Below are positions 41,298-50,281 of a stretch of DNA of 64,000 nt, one piece after another (the first letter of the stretch is position 1; each line of letters starts with the position of its first letter). Origin of the DNA: an uncultured Dokdonia sp. (GTDB lineage Bacteria; Bacteroidota; Bacteroidia; Flavobacteriales; Flavobacteriaceae). A model generated the notes under the pieces. The model was given only the letters and a program-made list of their open reading frames with translations, was not told the origin of the DNA and ran no database searches. The position numbers and the translations under genes were made by a program. The stretch covers positions 98,618 to 162,617 of the forward strand of contig NZ_CANLNH010000012.1 of the NCBI RefSeq assembly GCF_947492535.1, given 5' to 3'.

Positions 41298-42125
41298 TTA
41301 TTTCTGGGACGAATTTGAACTTCGTTTTTGTAGTGCTTCGTAGTATTTTTGGGATACGGGAATCGCTTCTGAAGTTTCTGTTAAGAATAATTCTCGCTTT
41401 CTACTATTTCCAGAAATTGTTTTTACATATGATAAATTCACTAAATAAGATCGATGTACTTGCCAGGCATCAGGCAGTTGTTTTTGAACATTAGAAAGTG
41501 TACTTCGAATCATCTTTTTTTGTAATTCTTCTTGTTCTATATAGTAGATCGCTACATAATTTTGTTGTGCTTGTGCATACACAAAATCTGACACAACAAT
41601 CATCAAACTTTCTTTTTTATTTTCTCCTGTAATGGTCGTCTGTATATCTTTTTGTGTCGTAGATTCAGGTAAGGTAATTTTTCCAAATCGGTTTCTAAAA
41701 TATAACCATAGAGGTCCCAAAAAAGGCATAAAAGGTAAACCATAATAAATCATAAAATAGTACCATCCTTTTAACGAGGTATTTACACTATCATTTACAA
41801 TATATGTGTTATAAAAATAACACACTGTATATACTAGCAGTAAGCATACAATGATATATCCTAATTCATTTAAAACATACCAGCGATACTGCTGTTTTTT
41901 AAAAAGTGCATTTTCAATAGGATGCATCATCAAAATAGGAATCAAAAAACATAAGCCATACCCAGCAAGTTTTACTACTTTATAACTAAACTGAACCTCA
42001 TCGGTATCAAAAGGCTGTAAAAAAATTAAAAGCATACTTAATCCTGCACCAACAATACTACCAATAGCTATTGTTTTTTTCCAACTTTGCGTATAGGGTA
42101 TCGGACGATTAAGTGATAGACTCAT
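41298..42125 (-). CDS. membrane-anchored LytTR transcription regulator
   Basis: 275 aa. Four transmembrane segments (about 18-38, 48-66, 82-105, 118-140), then a LytTR domain (about 170-270; DFVYAQAQQNYVAIYY, AWQVHRSYLVNLSYV). No kinase or receiver. It overlaps bioF by 17 bases and probably shares its transcript. Confidence 0.85.
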   Translation of the reverse strand: MSLSLNRPIPYTQSWKKTIAIGSIVGAGLSMLLIFLQPFDTDEVQFSYKVVKLAGYGLCFLIPILMMHPIENALFKKQQYRWYVLNELGYIIVCLLLVYTVCYFYNTYIVNDSVNTSLKGWYYFMIYYGLPFMPFLGPLWLYFRNRFGKITLPESTTQKDIQTTITGENKKESLMIVVSDFVYAQAQQNYVAIYYIEQEELQKKMIRSTLSNVQKQLPDAWQVHRSYLVNLSYVKTISGNSRKRELFLTETSEAIPVSQKYYEALQKRSSNSSQK

Positions 42126-43287
42126 GTGTAAAATTTTTCAGTAAAGATAATACGCTTTTTATTTCCTGCTGAGTATTATAACTATGCAAACATATGCGTA
42201 AGCGTTCTTGTCCTTCTGGAACAGTGGGAGATAAAATAGGTTTTACATCATAGCCTTCTTTTTTTAATTTTTGAGAAATTGTCTTTACCCTCTCATTTCC
42301 TGGTAATACTGCACAGTGTATTGCAGAGGTACTTGGAATAAAAATAGATTGCAGATCATGTATAACTATTTGTTCGTTAAAAAAATCAATATGAGACTTT
42401 AGGGTTTCTATTTCAAAAAAAGGCTTCTCTATGGAGCTTGGAGCACTCAGATATTCATAGCTTGCTAATATTGTAGCTATTGAATGTGGCGGAAGTCCCG
42501 TAGTATAGATAAATGATCTTGCAAAATTAACCAAGTACTGCTTTAATAAATCCGAACCCAGCACCGCAGCACCATGCGCTCCTAATGCTTTCCCAAATGT
42601 TATAATAGATGCAAATACTTCATTCTGCAACTCCATTTTTTGTACTAGTCCTTGTCCGAGAGTGCCTACAACACCAGTTGCGTGTGCTTCATCTACTACA
42701 AGATAGCTCTTATACGCTTTACACATTTGTGCCATAGTGACTAGATCTGGATGATCACCATCCATAGAAAATACAGATTCTGTAATCACATAGGTGTTGG
42801 TTTCTAATGACAATTCGCGTATACGTTCAAGGTTATCAATCAAATCTTTTATGTCATTATGCTTAAACTTATAGGCCTTTGCATGACTCATTACGATTCC
42901 ATCACGTATACTAGCATGTATATATTCATCATATAAAATGATATCTCCTCGCTGAGGAACTGCCTGAAAAAAACCAATATTTGCATCATAACCACTATTA
43001 AATATGAGTGCGGTTTCGCTTTCATGAAAACTAGCAATAATTTCTTCTGTGAGTGGGTATAGTTTATGATTTCCTGATAGGAGACGACTTCCTGTAGCTC
43101 CATTTGTCAATATATCATGTTCTTCTAAAATTTCTATGGCTCTTCTAGAAATAGATTGTTTTCGAGATAACCCCAAATAATCATTCGATGAAAAGTCAAC
43201 CAGGTCCTCTGGTTCTTTTAATACTCGTAGTGTTCCAGCAGCTTCACGCGTATTTAATTTTTTTTGAAGTTTGTTAGGAAGTTTCAT
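42109..43287 (-). CDS. bioF: 8-amino-7-oxononanoate synthase
   Basis: 392 aa, PLP enzyme joining pimeloyl-thioester and alanine. Motifs: DFSSNDYLGLS, GATGSRLLSGN, FNSGYDANIGF, DEAHATGVVG and PLP Lys in TFGKALGAHGA (about 235). It overlaps both neighbours (14 and 17 bases), so it is in a tight operon. bioC/bioH-type genes are not in the window. Confidence 0.95.
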   Translation of the reverse strand: MKLPNKLQKKLNTREAAGTLRVLKEPEDLVDFSSNDYLGLSRKQSISRRAIEILEEHDILTNGATGSRLLSGNHKLYPLTEEIIASFHESETALIFNSGYDANIGFFQAVPQRGDIILYDEYIHASIRDGIVMSHAKAYKFKHNDIKDLIDNLERIRELSLETNTYVITESVFSMDGDHPDLVTMAQMCKAYKSYLVVDEAHATGVVGTLGQGLVQKMELQNEVFASIITFGKALGAHGAAVLGSDLLKQYLVNFARSFIYTTGLPPHSIATILASYEYLSAPSSIEKPFFEIETLKSHIDFFNEQIVIHDLQSIFIPSTSAIHCAVLPGNERVKTISQKLKKEGYDVKPILSPTVPEGQERLRICLHSYNTQQEIKSVLSLLKNFTHESIT

Positions 43288-43816
43288 TAAGTTCTTTTCT
43301 CCATTTATCCTTATCTATCCATTTATAATCATTAGGTGTTGTTGCATCTAGCAAATCAATATCTAATTCTTCTGAAAGATCAAAACCTATTATAAAGGAT
43401 TCCCTATAGTCAGTATTTGTATATAATTCCCAATGCTTGTTGGTATCGTACCATAGATTGACTTCAAAAATACTATTTCCTTGTTTTACCGCTTGTTGAA
43501 ATACGGATACATATTCTGGGTTTGGTATCTTTTTCCATTCTCCCAATACTAAAGGTCCAATTTCAAAAGTAGCTTTAAATTCTTTTGACAATGGTTTTAT
43601 TTGTATCCCTCTTTTATAACAAAGTCCAATTCCTGTAATCAAAAAAAAGACACCCATTTCCATATAATCTCTATGTGTTTCGATATCGGTAACTTCTGGG
43701 GATTGAGAAAAATACAACCAAAATACACATGTACACGCTGTAAAACATACAGCAGCCAAAATAGTCTGCCACAAGGGTCTTATCGTATCTGCTATTATTA
43801 TTTTTTCAGTTCCCAT
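43274..43816 (-). CDS. small membrane protein of unknown function, paralogue of 45290-45796
   Basis: 180 aa with two N-terminal membrane segments (about 18-36, 48-66) and a soluble C-terminus (FEIGPLVLGEWKKIPNPEYV, EELDIDLLDATTPNDYKWID). The same layout and motifs occur in the protein at 45290-45796. No family recognised. Confidence 0.7.
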   Translation of the reverse strand: MGTEKIIIADTIRPLWQTILAAVCFTACTCVFWLYFSQSPEVTDIETHRDYMEMGVFFLITGIGLCYKRGIQIKPLSKEFKATFEIGPLVLGEWKKIPNPEYVSVFQQAVKQGNSIFEVNLWYDTNKHWELYTNTDYRESFIIGFDLSEELDIDLLDATTPNDYKWIDKDKWRKELNETS

Positions 43817-43884
43817 TATTCAAATATACTCGAAAATATGATTGAAAGAAATTACATTAATTATCAAAAAAGAACAATTTATTA

Positions 43885-43912
43885 TTGTTTTTCAATAATT
43901 TTTATATATTTG
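43885..43912 (+). promoter_or_regulatory. flavobacterial sigma-A promoter of the HTH/DUF2975 operon
   Basis: TTG (43885-43887), 17 bases, then TATATTTG (43905-43912), matching the Bacteroidetes consensus TTG-N17-23-TAnnTTTG, 26 bases before the ATG at 43938. Confidence 0.7.
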
Positions 43913-43929
43913 TTATCGTAAAACGATAA
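43913..43929. promoter_or_regulatory. operator-like inverted repeat TTATCGT-AAA-ACGATAA
   Basis: Perfect 7-bp inverted repeat with 3-base spacer immediately downstream of the -7 element, at the expected transcription start. It is well placed for autorepression by the HTH protein encoded next. Confidence 0.65.
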
Positions 43930-43937
43930 TATAACCT

Positions 43938-44147
43938 ATGCCAATAATCATCAACTTAGATATCATGCTTGCTAAGCGCAAGATGAAAAGCAAAGACCTT
44001 GCTGAGATTGTTGGTATAACCACAGCAAACTTATCCATTCTCAAATCTGGAAAGGCAAAAGCGGTACGGTTTACCACACTAGAAGCAATCTGTAAAGCAT
44101 TGGACTGCCAACCAGGCGATATTTTAGAATACATAGAAGAAGAATAG
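43938..44147 (+). CDS. small XRE/Cro-type HTH regulator
   Basis: 69 aa, a bare helix-turn-helix (MLAKRKMKSKDLAEIVGITT ... ALDCQPGDILEYIEEE). The family (YozG-like) is regularly paired with a DUF2975 membrane protein, present 33 bases downstream. An operator-like palindrome lies eight bases upstream of the start codon. Confidence 0.88.
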   Translation: MPIIINLDIMLAKRKMKSKDLAEIVGITTANLSILKSGKAKAVRFTTLEAICKALDCQPGDILEYIEEE

Positions 44148-44180
44148 CATCATTACAATCAATCATTACATCTACATCGT

Positions 44181-44744
44181 ATGAAAACACAACAACTCAT
44201 AAGTATCCTGAAATTTATATTTTGGATCGTCTTTATTACTCTTTTAATTACAATAGGGGTATTAGTATTCAATTTTGGCTTGGGTTCTATATATCCTGAA
44301 AATGCTAGAATCATATACCTAGATCTTGATCTTTTTAAACTTCGTACAACAGACATAAGAGCATTTTGGGGGGTAGGTTCTCTATCAATCACTATATTGA
44401 GCTTACATGCTTACATCGCATACCTTGCTATAAAAATAGCAACTACAGGAAATTTAAAACATCCTTTCACAGAAGCTACAGCGGTTCTTATCTCAAAAAT
44501 TAGTCAATTAGCGTTAGGCTGTGGGGTCATTTCAATTATTGCAGACCGATACTGCAAACGTTTGATAAAAAAAGGATTTGAGGCCGATTTAACTTTAGGC
44601 GGTCAACGCATCGTAGAAACATTTGAGATTGATTTTACTTTGAGTGGTAAAGAATTTTTATTTCTTGCAGCTATTCTTTTTATTATTGCAAAAGTATTCC
44701 AGAGAGGCATTGAGTTACAAATAGAAAATGATTTAACGGTTTAA
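44181..44744 (+). CDS. DUF2975 membrane protein
   Basis: 187 aa with four hydrophobic segments (about 7-32, 68-90, 108-130, 155-175; IFWIVFITLLITIGVLVFNF, LSITILSLHAYIAYLAI). Paired with the small HTH regulator, as in many bacteria; it may modulate that regulator at the membrane (inference). Confidence 0.8.
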   Translation: MKTQQLISILKFIFWIVFITLLITIGVLVFNFGLGSIYPENARIIYLDLDLFKLRTTDIRAFWGVGSLSITILSLHAYIAYLAIKIATTGNLKHPFTEATAVLISKISQLALGCGVISIIADRYCKRLIKKGFEADLTLGGQRIVETFEIDFTLSGKEFLFLAAILFIIAKVFQRGIELQIENDLTV

Positions 44745-44751
44745 AAACACC

Positions 44752-45288
44752 ATGATTACTTACAAGAGAGCAACTTCAGATCAAGAATTACAAGAAATAT
44801 TAGCGATTCAAAAGCGTAACTTAAAAGCCGTTATTTCACTTCAAGAACGAGAAGAACAAGGATACATTACAATTCCTCATACGTTTGAGATTCTTAAGAA
44901 AATGAATGATGCTTGCCCTCATATTCTCGCTATGGATGGCGATCGTGTTGCAGGATATGCCTTAGTCATGCTACGGAGTTTTAAATACGAAATGCCTATT
45001 CTAATTCCTATGTTTGAGACTGCAGATAGATTACTTAAAGGAAAAAATTATGTTGCAATGGGCCAAGTATGCATTGACAAACCCTATCGAGGTCAAGATG
45101 TTTTTAAGGGCATGTATACTTTTTACAAAGTAGCGTTAAGTGATTCTTTTGACTGCCTTTTTACGGAAGTAGCTACTTCAAATATTCGTTCTTTAGAAGC
45201 TCATAAGCGTGTTGGATTCAAAATTCTAGAAACCCAAATCACCGATGGTACCTCTTGGGAAATTGTAAATTGGGATTGGAATGAATAA
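44752..45288 (+). CDS. GNAT-family acetyltransferase
   Basis: 178 aa. Acetyl-CoA site in VCIDKPYRGQDVFKGMY (Q/RxxGxG-type, degenerate), TEVATSNIRSLEAHKRVGFK motif B and a C-terminal IVNWDW. It starts seven bases after the DUF2975 stop, so probably the same operon. Substrate unknown. Confidence 0.85.
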   Translation: MITYKRATSDQELQEILAIQKRNLKAVISLQEREEQGYITIPHTFEILKKMNDACPHILAMDGDRVAGYALVMLRSFKYEMPILIPMFETADRLLKGKNYVAMGQVCIDKPYRGQDVFKGMYTFYKVALSDSFDCLFTEVATSNIRSLEAHKRVGFKILETQITDGTSWEIVNWDWNE

Positions 45289-45289
45289 A

Positions 45290-45796
45290 TTACTTATTTA
45301 ATGCCACCCAAATAGAGTTTCTAGGATCTGTCGCTGCATCTAGGAGGTCTATATCTAACTTTTCGGCTATTGATTTTCCTTCTTCTAAAGCTATTTGCAA
45401 ATCATTCAAGGTTGTTATTGTATAAAAATCATTTCCTTTAATCCATAAATTAATTTGATATAGCCTTCCTTTAAAATTAAAAACAGAAATATATTCTAAT
45501 TCTGGTAAAGGTTTCCAAAATCCGTACGTAAAAGGCCCAATACGATACTTCTTTTTAAACCGTTTGTTTTTTATATCAAAGTGAAAGTTTTTTGTCCTAG
45601 AAAACGATACTCCTAACATAAATGTAAAAAAACTTGCAAAAAGCCATATAATTGATAAGTCTTCATCCATAAAACCCTTAATAAATGTATACATAAAAAC
45701 ACCACTCATAGTAAAGTAAACAGCTGCAATTACTAATAATGTAAAAGGTCTCGAACCAGATGATATATATACTTCCTTTTCTTCCATAAAATACAT
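45290..45796 (-). CDS. small membrane protein, paralogue of 43274-43816
   Basis: 168 aa (or 165 from the Met at 45787). Two membrane segments (about 17-37, 45-62), then RIGPFTYGFWKPLPELEYIS and EKLDIDLLDAATDPRNSIW, matching the bioF-adjacent protein. Convergent with the GNAT gene, stops one base apart. Confidence 0.7.
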   Translation of the reverse strand: MYFMEEKEVYISSGSRPFTLLVIAAVYFTMSGVFMYTFIKGFMDEDLSIIWLFASFFTFMLGVSFSRTKNFHFDIKNKRFKKKYRIGPFTYGFWKPLPELEYISVFNFKGRLYQINLWIKGNDFYTITTLNDLQIALEEGKSIAEKLDIDLLDAATDPRNSIWVALNK

Positions 45797-45845
45797 AGAT
45801 AGTTATACGGGATTAGTATCACACACAGATAACTCATGATATATA

Positions 45846-45861
45846 CGCTTTCGCGAAAGCG
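45846..45861. repeat. CGCTTTCGCGAAAGCG palindrome
   Basis: Perfect intergenic copy upstream of speD. Confidence 0.9.
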
Positions 45862-45941
45862 TACTTAACCCTAATACTATATAACTATGGTATAAGTAGG
45901 GAAAGGTTTCCTGTTGTTACATATTGCTTTATATTTGGAAT

Positions 45942-46334
45942 ATGAATAAAACACACCTCGGATATCAGAAAACTATTGATTTTTATGGTTGTGATCCTGA
46001 AAAAATAAATACCAGAGACTTTATTGAACATACATTACTTAAGGCTGCAGCAATGATGGAGCTTACCGTAATTAACACAACGATTCATGAATTTTCTCCT
46101 ATTGGGATAAGTGGTGTGATTGTGATACAAGAAAGTCATATTGCGATTCATACATGGCCAGAACATAAGTACGTTGCTTTGGACATTTTTACCTGTAACG
46201 ACTCATATGCTCTTGAGTCTGGGATTTTATGGCTTAAACAAGCTTTTGAAGCTACCCATTATGAAGAAGAAGATATCAAAAGAGGAGGGTTAAAAAGAAT
46301 AGAAGCGCTTAATGCCATGAAAAATGAAAATTAG
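45942..46334 (+). CDS. speD: S-adenosylmethionine decarboxylase proenzyme
   Basis: About 130 aa from MNKTHLGYQK (45942). Small prokaryotic AdoMetDC that self-cleaves before the Ser of VIQESHIAIHTWPEHKY to form the pyruvoyl cofactor. The catalytic His and Cys (FTCND) are present. It makes decarboxylated SAM for the aminopropyltransferase encoded 2.3 kb downstream. It overlaps the next gene by 11 bases. Confidence 0.93.
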   Translation: MNKTHLGYQKTIDFYGCDPEKINTRDFIEHTLLKAAAMMELTVINTTIHEFSPIGISGVIVIQESHIAIHTWPEHKYVALDIFTCNDSYALESGILWLKQAFEATHYEEEDIKRGGLKRIEALNAMKNEN

Positions 46335-47136
46335 ACAGCAGATATATAACTTAATTGACGAGGATAAAAGCACCAGTAAAGCAGATGCCTTTGTTCATTA
46401 TTTTATTTCTGCTCTCATTATCATTAATGTCATTGCATTGTTTTTAGAGTCCTATGAAAACATTAATGCAGCTTATAAAACACTCTTCTGGTACATTGAG
46501 ATTTTTTCTATTATTATATTTTCTATTGAATACCTCATACGCATTTGGACAGCCGATCTAGAATACAAAGATGTAACTCCCTTTAAAGCAGGATTAAAAT
46601 ATATCTTTTCATTTATGGGGATTATTGATCTTCTTTCTGTGGTTCCCTTTTACTTACCGTATTTTATAAAGATAGATCTACGTGTTATACGAGTTCTTAG
46701 ATTATTCCGTCTATTACGACTTTTAAAGTTAAATAGACACTCTAATTCTTTGCGACTTATCATAAATGTTTTTAGGCGAACAAAGAGTGATATTTTAATT
46801 ACTGTTTTTATAGTTTCGTTATTACTTATTCTGTCTGCTACGTTAATGTATAATATAGAAAATGCTGCACAGCCAGAAGCATTTGCAAATATTGGCGAGG
46901 CCTTATGGTGGGCAGTAGCAACATTAACAACCGTAGGATATGGTGATATTTATCCCGTTACGGGAATAGGTAAAATTTTAAGTGGTGTTATTGCTTTATT
47001 AGGTATTGGTATCGTGGCTTTACCTACAGGAATTATAAGCTCTGCCTATATTGAAGAAATACAATACAACAGAGAAAAAAGTAAAAATAATCCATTAGAA
47101 CAATGTCCGCATTGTGGAAAGGATCTAAAAAAATAG
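46324..47136 (+). CDS. voltage-gated-type potassium channel
   Basis: 270 aa, six transmembrane helices. S4 is arginine-rich (DLRVIRVLRLFRLLRLLK, about 119-136), the selectivity filter is TLTTVGYGDIYP (about 203), and a C-terminal zinc-ribbon half CPHCGKDLKK follows. The overlap with speD puts it in the polyamine operon; polyamines are known blockers of K+ channels, which may explain the link (inference). Confidence 0.92.
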   Translation: MKIRQQIYNLIDEDKSTSKADAFVHYFISALIIINVIALFLESYENINAAYKTLFWYIEIFSIIIFSIEYLIRIWTADLEYKDVTPFKAGLKYIFSFMGIIDLLSVVPFYLPYFIKIDLRVIRVLRLFRLLRLLKLNRHSNSLRLIINVFRRTKSDILITVFIVSLLLILSATLMYNIENAAQPEAFANIGEALWWAVATLTTVGYGDIYPVTGIGKILSGVIALLGIGIVALPTGIISSAYIEEIQYNREKSKNNPLEQCPHCGKDLKK

Positions 47137-47139
47137 CAT

Positions 47140-47625
47140 ATGTTTGGTAACAATAATGATGTACAACTTACTAACCTTAGAGTTGGTACAACATTTAAAT
47201 ATAAAAACACTTCTTGGGAAGTTGTAGAAATATCTGATTACGACTGGGGTGTAGATGGTAAGAGCATAGAATATAAAATACGTTCAAAAAATACTACGGA
47301 AGCATTTTTAGAAGTAGAGCGTCATCAAGGAGGTTATGAAATATATTATAGCGAAAGTGTTATAATTCCCGAAGAGACATTAAAAGATGGTATTGCCACT
47401 AAATTTATTATCTATGATGGGCAAGAATATGAGCAGGAAGAGCATTATCGAGGTAGCTATAAAAATCAAACCTTAGGAGGAAGTTGGGAAAAAACAGAAG
47501 TTTTCATGTTTTATGCAAGTGATGACAGTATCATCACTATAGAAAAATCAAAAGATGAAAAACTTGCTGTTTATTATGGCGTTGAGGTAAAGGAGAAAGC
47601 ATTAAAAAGCATAAAATCAAAATAG
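47140..47625 (+). CDS. DUF4178 protein
   Basis: 161 aa of beta-rich sequence (LRVGTTFKYKNTSWEVVEIS, GGYEIYYSESV). The family recurs beside speD, ion channels and membrane aminopropyltransferases in many bacteria. Function unknown. It starts three bases after the channel gene. Confidence 0.8.
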   Translation: MFGNNNDVQLTNLRVGTTFKYKNTSWEVVEISDYDWGVDGKSIEYKIRSKNTTEAFLEVERHQGGYEIYYSESVIIPEETLKDGIATKFIIYDGQEYEQEEHYRGSYKNQTLGGSWEKTEVFMFYASDDSIITIEKSKDEKLAVYYGVEVKEKALKSIKSK

Positions 47626-47712
47626 TAAAAATGCTACGTTACTATCGATTCTTTTAGGGAACCCAAAAAATAGTACATTAGCAATTCATATAACTCAATA
47701 ATACACACACTC

Positions 47713-48510
47713 ATGAAGTCTACATTTTATTACACCTTTATCGTGTTATTTTCGACCTTGATTATTTCTTGTGGACAGACGTCTACTTTAGAAAGCATTA
47801 AAGTCCCTGTAGAACCTTCAGAAGAAATTATACAGCAATTACAAGGAAAGGACTTCTCTATTGTATTAAATGATATGAACATTTCAGAAAAGGACAACAA
47901 ACGTCTTTTTGAGCATAAATACCACATTCTTAAAGTAATAAAAGACTCTCTTGTTGTAGATTCTTTGTCTTGGAAAACTGTAAATCAATCTTTCTTTGAA
48001 AAGCACCAAGGGGATTTAGGAATGGAAATTGTTTCAAATCACAACGGAAAACTTTCAAAAACAGCACAACCTGTAGGATTTGGATGGGCTATTGGGAATC
48101 CAAAGTATGGCGAGTGGGAAGAAGTTTCTAAAACACAAGACAGTACGAGTACAGCAAGTACGACTACAAATACTAATACAAGATCTGAAAGAAGATGGCG
48201 CTCTCATGGACCAAGTTTATTATTTTGGTACTGGATGTTACGCAGGCCCACGTACCAGAGAGATTATGCTGGGTATAGAACCGCAAGCGCTGCAGGAAGA
48301 TCTTACTACGGATCGCAGTCTAATGGAACATCAAAATACGGGACTAATAGTACGTATCAAAAAGCAAAACGTCCTTCATTTTTTAATAGAAGAAGGTCTA
48401 GTAATTCTTGGAAATCATACACTTCTTCGTCAAAGAAAACAAGTCGTAGCAGCTCTCGTTATAAAAGCTCTTCTTCTACACGTTCTCGTTCTGGAGGGTT
48501 TGGGAAATAA
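47713..48510 (+). CDS. lipoprotein with Ser/Arg/Tyr-rich low-complexity tail
   Basis: 265 aa. Lipobox in LIISCGQTS, a globular N-terminal part (about 30-140), then from about residue 145 a low-complexity region rich in Ser, Thr, Arg, Tyr and Asn (TYQRDYAGYRTASAAGRSYY, SSSRYKSSSSTRSRSGGFGK). Position between DUF4178 and the aminopropyltransferase suggests a role in the same system. An overlapping frame at 48080-48517 is a shadow. Confidence 0.7.
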   Translation: MKSTFYYTFIVLFSTLIISCGQTSTLESIKVPVEPSEEIIQQLQGKDFSIVLNDMNISEKDNKRLFEHKYHILKVIKDSLVVDSLSWKTVNQSFFEKHQGDLGMEIVSNHNGKLSKTAQPVGFGWAIGNPKYGEWEEVSKTQDSTSTASTTTNTNTRSERRWRSHGPSLLFWYWMLRRPTYQRDYAGYRTASAAGRSYYGSQSNGTSKYGTNSTYQKAKRPSFFNRRRSSNSWKSYTSSSKKTSRSSSRYKSSSSTRSRSGGFGK

Positions 48511-48678
48511 AATATAGAAGACGGCAGTCAGGTTTTAAAATTGATAAAAGAAATCGAATCCAAATATTAAATTTCAACATCAAAGTCCCGCTATTAAGCG
48601 GGATTAGTTCAGCTTCCTATTTTGAGTACGTTTTACAAACTTCTCAAAATCGAGTTTCACTAATAAAGATATTCTATA

Positions 48679-50217
48679 TTGAGTATATCAAATAAAAAGA
48701 AATCTCTCGTATTAAAAATAGCCCTGTTTGCAACAGGCTTTAGCGGCATTGTTGCAGAATATGTGCTATCTACATTAGCAAGTTATTTCATAGGGAATGC
48801 TATTCTACAATTTACCTTAATAGTATCTATTATGCTATTTTCAATGGGGTTGGGAAGTAGAATCAGTAAAACCTTTAACTCCAATATTGTTTTCTATTTT
48901 GTTATCGCAGAATTACTCTTATCCTTATTAGTATCTTTTTCTGCCATTGCTTCTTATATGGTGTATGGCTATTCTAATAATTCGTGGATCATTATTTATC
49001 TATTATCCATTGCCATAGGACTCCTTATAGGATTGGAAATTCCGTTTGCTACTCGTATTAATGATTCGTATGAAGAACTACGTCTTAATATCTCTAATAT
49101 TTTAGAAAAAGACTATTATGGCAGTCTTTTAGGAGGGTTATTTTTTGCCTTTGTAGGACTCCCCTATTTGGGATTAACATATACCCCATTTGTACTAGGA
49201 CTTGTTAATCTCATTGTCTCTTTTTGGCTATTTTATGTACTGAAATCACATATCTCAAAACGACTACAGAAAATACTTTGGATTTGTTATACTTCCGTTT
49301 TTACAATTATTCTCGTCGGTTTTTTCTTTGCAAAACCACTCGTTTTATTTGGAGAGCAGGCAAAGTATAAGGATAAAATTGTCTACAGTGAACAAACTAA
49401 ATATCAAAAAATAGTCATTACAAAATGGAGTGACTGGCATTCTTTATATATCAACGGAAACCAACAGCTTTCTACATTTGATGAATATCTGTATCACGAG
49501 CCTATGGTACATACTGCACTTGGGCTCACCGATACCAAAAAAGACATTCTCGTATTAGGCGGAGGAGACGGGTGTATCGCTAGAGAATTATTACAGTATG
49601 ATGATATAAATACCATTACACTTGTAGATTTAGACCCTAAAATGATTGCTATTGGAAAAACGCATCCCATTTTTGCGGCGATCAATAAGAATTCGCTTAA
49701 CAACACTAAAGTGACTACTATCACCGCAGATGCTTTTACTTTTTTAGAACAATCTAACAAGACATATGATGTTATTCTTGTTGATTTACCAGACCCAAAT
49801 AATGTAGATCTTAATAAACTATACACGAAAGAGTTTTACACTATATGCTATAATCATCTAACAGAAGAAGGCACGTTTATTACACAATCAGGAAGTCCCT
49901 ATTATGCCACCAAGGCATTTTATTGTATTGACAAAACCCTTAAAAAAGCTAACTTTCATACATTACCTATTCATAATCAAATCCTAACATTAGGAGAATG
50001 GGGTTGGATTCTAGCAAAAAAAGAACCTATACATAAAAAAGATTTAGAAGCTATTGATTTAGAAAACCTTCAGCTCAAATGGCTCAATAAAGATGTATTA
50101 CCTGCCATTACTTCTTTTGGAAAACCACTCATAGATACTTCAGGAATAAAAATCAATACTATTTTTGAACCTACATTGTATTTATATTATAAACAAGGTA
50201 ATTGGGATTTATACTAA
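48679..50217 (+). CDS. membrane-anchored polyamine aminopropyltransferase (spermidine synthase family)
   Basis: 512 aa from a TTG start (48679). An N-terminal half with about seven transmembrane helices (FSGIVAEYVLSTLASYFIGN ...) is fused to a Rossmann aminopropyltransferase domain (about 225-470) with SAM-binding LVLGGGDGCIAREL and VDLPDPNNVDLNKLYTKEFY. It uses decarboxylated SAM from SpeD. The membrane fusion differs from soluble SpeE and is typical of DUF4178-linked systems. Confidence 0.9.
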   Translation: MSISNKKKSLVLKIALFATGFSGIVAEYVLSTLASYFIGNAILQFTLIVSIMLFSMGLGSRISKTFNSNIVFYFVIAELLLSLLVSFSAIASYMVYGYSNNSWIIIYLLSIAIGLLIGLEIPFATRINDSYEELRLNISNILEKDYYGSLLGGLFFAFVGLPYLGLTYTPFVLGLVNLIVSFWLFYVLKSHISKRLQKILWICYTSVFTIILVGFFFAKPLVLFGEQAKYKDKIVYSEQTKYQKIVITKWSDWHSLYINGNQQLSTFDEYLYHEPMVHTALGLTDTKKDILVLGGGDGCIARELLQYDDINTITLVDLDPKMIAIGKTHPIFAAINKNSLNNTKVTTITADAFTFLEQSNKTYDVILVDLPDPNNVDLNKLYTKEFYTICYNHLTEEGTFITQSGSPYYATKAFYCIDKTLKKANFHTLPIHNQILTLGEWGWILAKKEPIHKKDLEAIDLENLQLKWLNKDVLPAITSFGKPLIDTSGIKINTIFEPTLYLYYKQGNWDLY

Positions 50218-50220
50218 ATA

Positions 50221-50235
50221 CGCTTTCGCGAAAGC
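50221..50235. repeat. CGCTTTCGCGAAAGC palindrome
   Basis: Intergenic copy, four bases after the aminopropyltransferase stop. Confidence 0.9.
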
Positions 50236-50281
50236 AAAAAAAGAATACACCCCATTGTACATTATATTAAAATCACATATC

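Noticed and set aside
48080..48517. 145-codon frame overlapping the lipoprotein gene
   Set aside because: Shadow frame of a low-complexity region; the lipoprotein frame has a signal peptide and lipobox.
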